Assembly (NCBI GenBank): GCA_902495835.1
Contig: CABUYS010000069.1
Location: 1 to 7,605, forward strand
DNA length: 7,605 bases
Direction: 5' to 3'
Source of the DNA: an uncultured Oscillospiraceae bacterium
Lineage (GTDB): Bacteria > Bacillota > Clostridia > Oscillospirales > Acutalibacteraceae
Every line of letters starts with the position of its first letter. Within the stretch, counting starts at the first letter, position 1. The notes below the pieces were generated by a model. That model saw only the letters and a list, made by a program, of their open reading frames with translations, was not told the origin of the DNA and made no database searches. Below are positions 5,485 to 7,605 of this stretch, in pieces. The translations under genes and the position numbers were made by a program.

Positions 5485-6357
5485 ATGAGTATTGGAGCTA
5501 AATTTTCTCAACTGGGTAACAAATTTGGTGAGTTAAAAAGCAAATCAGGAATACTTGGGAGTAGTTATCGTACCAGTGTTTTGTATGATTTTACTATTGT
5601 AACAAAAGCAGTTTTTCATATATTTAAAATTACCAATGAAAAACTTCAATTTAACAGTGTCCCACAAGTTCATTCGGCTTCAAAATCTAAAAGTTTTGAA
5701 AAATTTTTCAACTCTTCGGGGGGATTTCAGTTTCCCAGAAAATTTAAACATTTTGAATCACTCCCTGTACAAATTAACCCTTCCGACATAAGAATGAACT
5801 ACGGAGCAGCTTTGCTGGATTATTCCAGAATACAAAGCGGTGTGGAACGTTCATTACCTGAATCGTCTGACGGAAACATAACTCCTTTGGTAGGAAAAGA
5901 TGTAGCGACTGCACCTGCAACTCTTGAAATAGACCTTGATTATGATATATATGATGATTACGAAGCGGCAACATGCGGAGGAGTAGCACATGCTTCTTCA
6001 GCACTACAGCCGCTGTCTCTTCTGAGCGGGGACTGCGTAAGTTTAAGAAAATTATGTGAATATTCTTGTCTAAAAGATTACTATGCTTTGTTCGAATGGG
6101 GAGACATACATTTCTTCGGAATTATAGACAACGTAAACACACAATACAACGCTTTTTCTGCCAAAGGAACACCTCTAAAAGCTCACGCAAACGTAAATAT
6201 GTCAGAACAAATACTCTCTACAAGCGGCGGCTTGAAAAACGACCCTTTAGAAAGCGGATGCATAGATTTTACAGATATAACTAAAGTCAAATCCTATCAA
6301 TCAAAACAAAATGCATTGTCAACTGTTCAAATGGGTATCACTCAAGCTTTAAGGTAG
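5485..6357 (+). CDS. Contractile injection system tube/adaptor-family protein (Afp7/Pvc7-like)
   Basis: The ATG at 5485 is chosen because AGGAG (5473-5477) sits 7 bases before it; an in-frame ATG at 5431 lies inside the promoter. The 290-residue product has no signal peptide. Residues about 93-244 match what I know of the CIS tube-protein family: VQINPSDI (95-102, typically F-x-x-N-P-x-x-[IV]), LEIDLDYDIYDDYEA (147-161, the L-x-x-[ED]-L-x-[FY]-D segment), FEWGDIHFFGIIDNVN (203-218, the F-x-W-G-x-x-x-F-x-G-x-[IV] signature) and FSAKGTPLKAHANVNMSEQ (224-242, F-x-x-[DK]-G-x-P-x-[RK]-A). These proteins bridge the inner tube to the baseplate in phage-tail-like injection particles. Two oddities stand out: about 90 unrecognised residues precede the domain, and the C-terminal LysM common in Afp7-like proteins is absent, replaced by about 45 polar residues. 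Residues 184, 191 and 195 are closely spaced cysteines. A phage or R-type-bacteriocin tail protein is the main alternative. Confidence 0.65.
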   Translation: MSIGAKFSQLGNKFGELKSKSGILGSSYRTSVLYDFTIVTKAVFHIFKITNEKLQFNSVPQVHSASKSKSFEKFFNSSGGFQFPRKFKHFESLPVQINPSDIRMNYGAALLDYSRIQSGVERSLPESSDGNITPLVGKDVATAPATLEIDLDYDIYDDYEAATCGGVAHASSALQPLSLLSGDCVSLRKLCEYSCLKDYYALFEWGDIHFFGIIDNVNTQYNAFSAKGTPLKAHANVNMSEQILSTSGGLKNDPLESGCIDFTDITKVKSYQSKQNALSTVQMGITQALR

Positions 6358-6401
6358 TTTAAAAATATATTTTTATTTAAAGTACAAGGAGGAGTAAAAA
6401 T

Positions 6402-7605
6402 ATGCCCGGAGGAACCACAGTACTTCAAGATTTAAACACACAAACCTTAGAACCAAAAAATGGAGCACAAGATATGACGCAAGACTTAACAAAACTAAAA
6501 TCACAAGTCTCGCCTACCAATGACGAATCAAATGCAGGAAACGAAACAACAGCTTTAACAAAAAGCGCTAATGAAATTATTGATAAATTAACTCCTAAAA
6601 AACCAAATTCTACCAAGGATTTTAAAGAATTGTATGAATCGATAGAAAGAGACTTTAAGAGCACAACTATCAAAAGAATACACAGCGAGGCTGAAAAAAA
6701 CTTGGGTTCTTCTGATGCGATAGCAAGGGCGGACGCATATTTACAGGTAATCCGGCTTTTAGGCAAAGAATATTTTTGTATATCCGAAACCGATAAATCA
6801 AAACTTGAGTCCCTTCAAACACGTTTAAACAGTTTTTTTGGAAAAAATGATACTGAAGAATTGTATCTTCAGCATCTGACAGAAAAAGCAGGAGAACAAA
6901 TTGACAATGCAACTGCTTTTAAAAACGATTTAAAAAGGCGCCCTCAAAAAAAATTCGAAGAAAAAAAACAAGAGCTAACCGAATATTGCAAAGCCATATA
7001 CAATCAATATTCAAAAACTAAAGATTTGTCCCCCCTTGACGATACTCAAAAATCATTACTTGAAATGTACGCTTTAGAATTGGCGCAAACAAGTGGAAAA
7101 ACTGATTTACTTGAAGATTTGGCTTTTGATTTTGTTTTAGGTTCTCAAACAGTTACAGATTTTGAAAAAAAAATAGTAAACAATGCGTTAGGTGTTATAG
7201 TAAAAAAGGAAGACGAACTTGATGAACTTGAAAAACAAATTTTACGAGGAAGCGTAAACAAAACGGATTTGTTTGAAATTTCAGGTGAGCTTAGTGAAAA
7301 ATTATCCACGTTATGTGAAAGAGAAGGTATTAAAGTTAGAAATAAACCCTCAAGGTTTTCACAGGAACAGGCTTCCCATAGTGACGAAGAAGACGATGAT
7401 GATGAGTATACTATTGATTACGACGATGAAGATGAAGACGAATCTGCCACAACGGAATCTCCAACTTCAGCTAACCAATCAACAGTAACTGATTCTCAAT
7501 CTCAAGGAGGTCAAACCACCGCAGCTCAACCTCAGGCTCAACCTCAAACTCAAACAGGAGAGCAAAATGAACCCAAAGAATTTGTTTCTGCAAGCGTTGC
7601 AGAAA
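6402..7605 (+). CDS. Large soluble protein of unknown function in the CIS-like operon (partial, runs off the right edge)
   Basis: The frame stays open from the ATG at 6402 to the window end (401 codons, no stop). AAGGAGG (6386-6392) sits 9 bases before the ATG, and only 44 bases separate it from the tube-protein stop, so the two are co-transcribed. No family is recognised. There is no signal peptide or transmembrane segment. Residues 1-60 are polar and Thr/Gln/Asn-rich. Residues about 60-320 are highly charged and look mostly helical (for example KKEDELDELEKQ at about 268-279). Residues 327-347 are an acidic tract in which 16 of 21 are Asp or Glu. After this comes a Ser/Thr/Gln/Pro-rich stretch (about 350-388) with AQPQAQPQTQT, probably a flexible linker to a domain beyond the edge. 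It could be a cargo/effector, a structural or fibre protein, or an assembly factor; the sequence does not decide. Confidence 0.8.
   Translation, partial: MPGGTTVLQDLNTQTLEPKNGAQDMTQDLTKLKSQVSPTNDESNAGNETTALTKSANEIIDKLTPKKPNSTKDFKELYESIERDFKSTTIKRIHSEAEKNLGSSDAIARADAYLQVIRLLGKEYFCISETDKSKLESLQTRLNSFFGKNDTEELYLQHLTEKAGEQIDNATAFKNDLKRRPQKKFEEKKQELTEYCKAIYNQYSKTKDLSPLDDTQKSLLEMYALELAQTSGKTDLLEDLAFDFVLGSQTVTDFEKKIVNNALGVIVKKEDELDELEKQILRGSVNKTDLFEISGELSEKLSTLCEREGIKVRNKPSRFSQEQASHSDEEDDDDEYTIDYDDEDEDESATTESPTSANQSTVTDSQSQGGQTTAAQPQAQPQTQTGEQNEPKEFVSASVAE
7524..7553 (+). repeat. Short in-frame tandem repeat encoding AQPQ units
   Basis: GCTCAACCTCAG (7524-7535) is followed by GCTCAACCTCAA (7536-7547), differing only in the last base, and then a half unit ACTCAA (7548-7553). 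In frame these encode AQPQ-AQPQ-TQ within the Gln/Pro-rich linker of the partial gene. A 12-base unit keeps the frame, so copy number could vary between strains by slippage. Confidence 0.7.

Noticed and set aside
5774..6912. Minus-strand open frames at 5774-6004, 6425-6766 and 6670-6912.
   Set aside because: They are antisense shadows of the two plus-strand genes, both of which have good ribosome sites and a shared promoter.
7273..7488. Plus-strand 71-codon open frame inside the partial gene.
   Set aside because: It is out of frame with the long open gene, has no ribosome site, and consists of low-complexity readings of the acidic and Gln-rich tracts.
7504..7511. Perfect Shine-Dalgarno-like AAGGAGGT inside the partial gene.
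   Set aside because: No ATG, GTG or TTG follows within usable distance, so it does not start a new gene.

Overview
The window comes from an AT-rich, Gram-positive-type bacterium, most likely a low-GC member of the Clostridia (Oscillospirales/Ruminococcaceae-like). The clues are the strong AGGAGG-type ribosome sites, sigma-A-like promoters, a C39-type secreted cysteine protease, an OmpR-family two-component pair, and a lipoprotein of a kind I associate with that order. The assignment is inferred from style, not proven.

Layout, left to right. (1) Positions 1-662 hold no intact gene. On the minus strand I read a badly decayed IS200/IS605-type Y1 transposase remnant (about 447-243), then about 165 bases rich in inverted repeats (about 240-77) that look like a structured RNA, then a hairpin at the left edge that would mask a ribosome site (62-2). 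A 17-base word occurs identically in the same orientation on both sides of the remnant. The order tnpA remnant, structured RNA, hidden ribosome site, gene outside the window would fit an IscB/HEARO (omega-RNA) locus, but the nuclease gene itself is not visible. (2) 663-1469 (minus) is a secreted C39-like cysteine peptidase with its own promoter. (3) 1718-5280 (minus) is a compact four-gene operon transcribed as lipoprotein, response regulator, sensor histidine kinase, prmC. It has a promoter at 5315-5343 and a hairpin terminator at 1621-1658. (4) 5411-7605 (plus) is a divergent operon with a perfect-consensus promoter. It begins with a protein carrying the signature of the contractile-injection-system tube/adaptor family (Afp7/Pvc7-like). 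A second, large, soluble gene with an acidic tract and a Gln/Pro/Thr-rich segment follows and runs off the right edge.

How they may work together. The lipoprotein, kinase and regulator form an envelope-facing sensing unit encoded back-to-back with the start of what looks like a contractile injection system (CIS) operon. Control of the CIS genes by this two-component system is a reasonable hypothesis from the shared 5280-5485 intergenic region, but it is inferred from position only. The most interesting parts are the CIS-like operon start with its unrecognised second gene, and the decayed transposon/structured-RNA region at the left edge.
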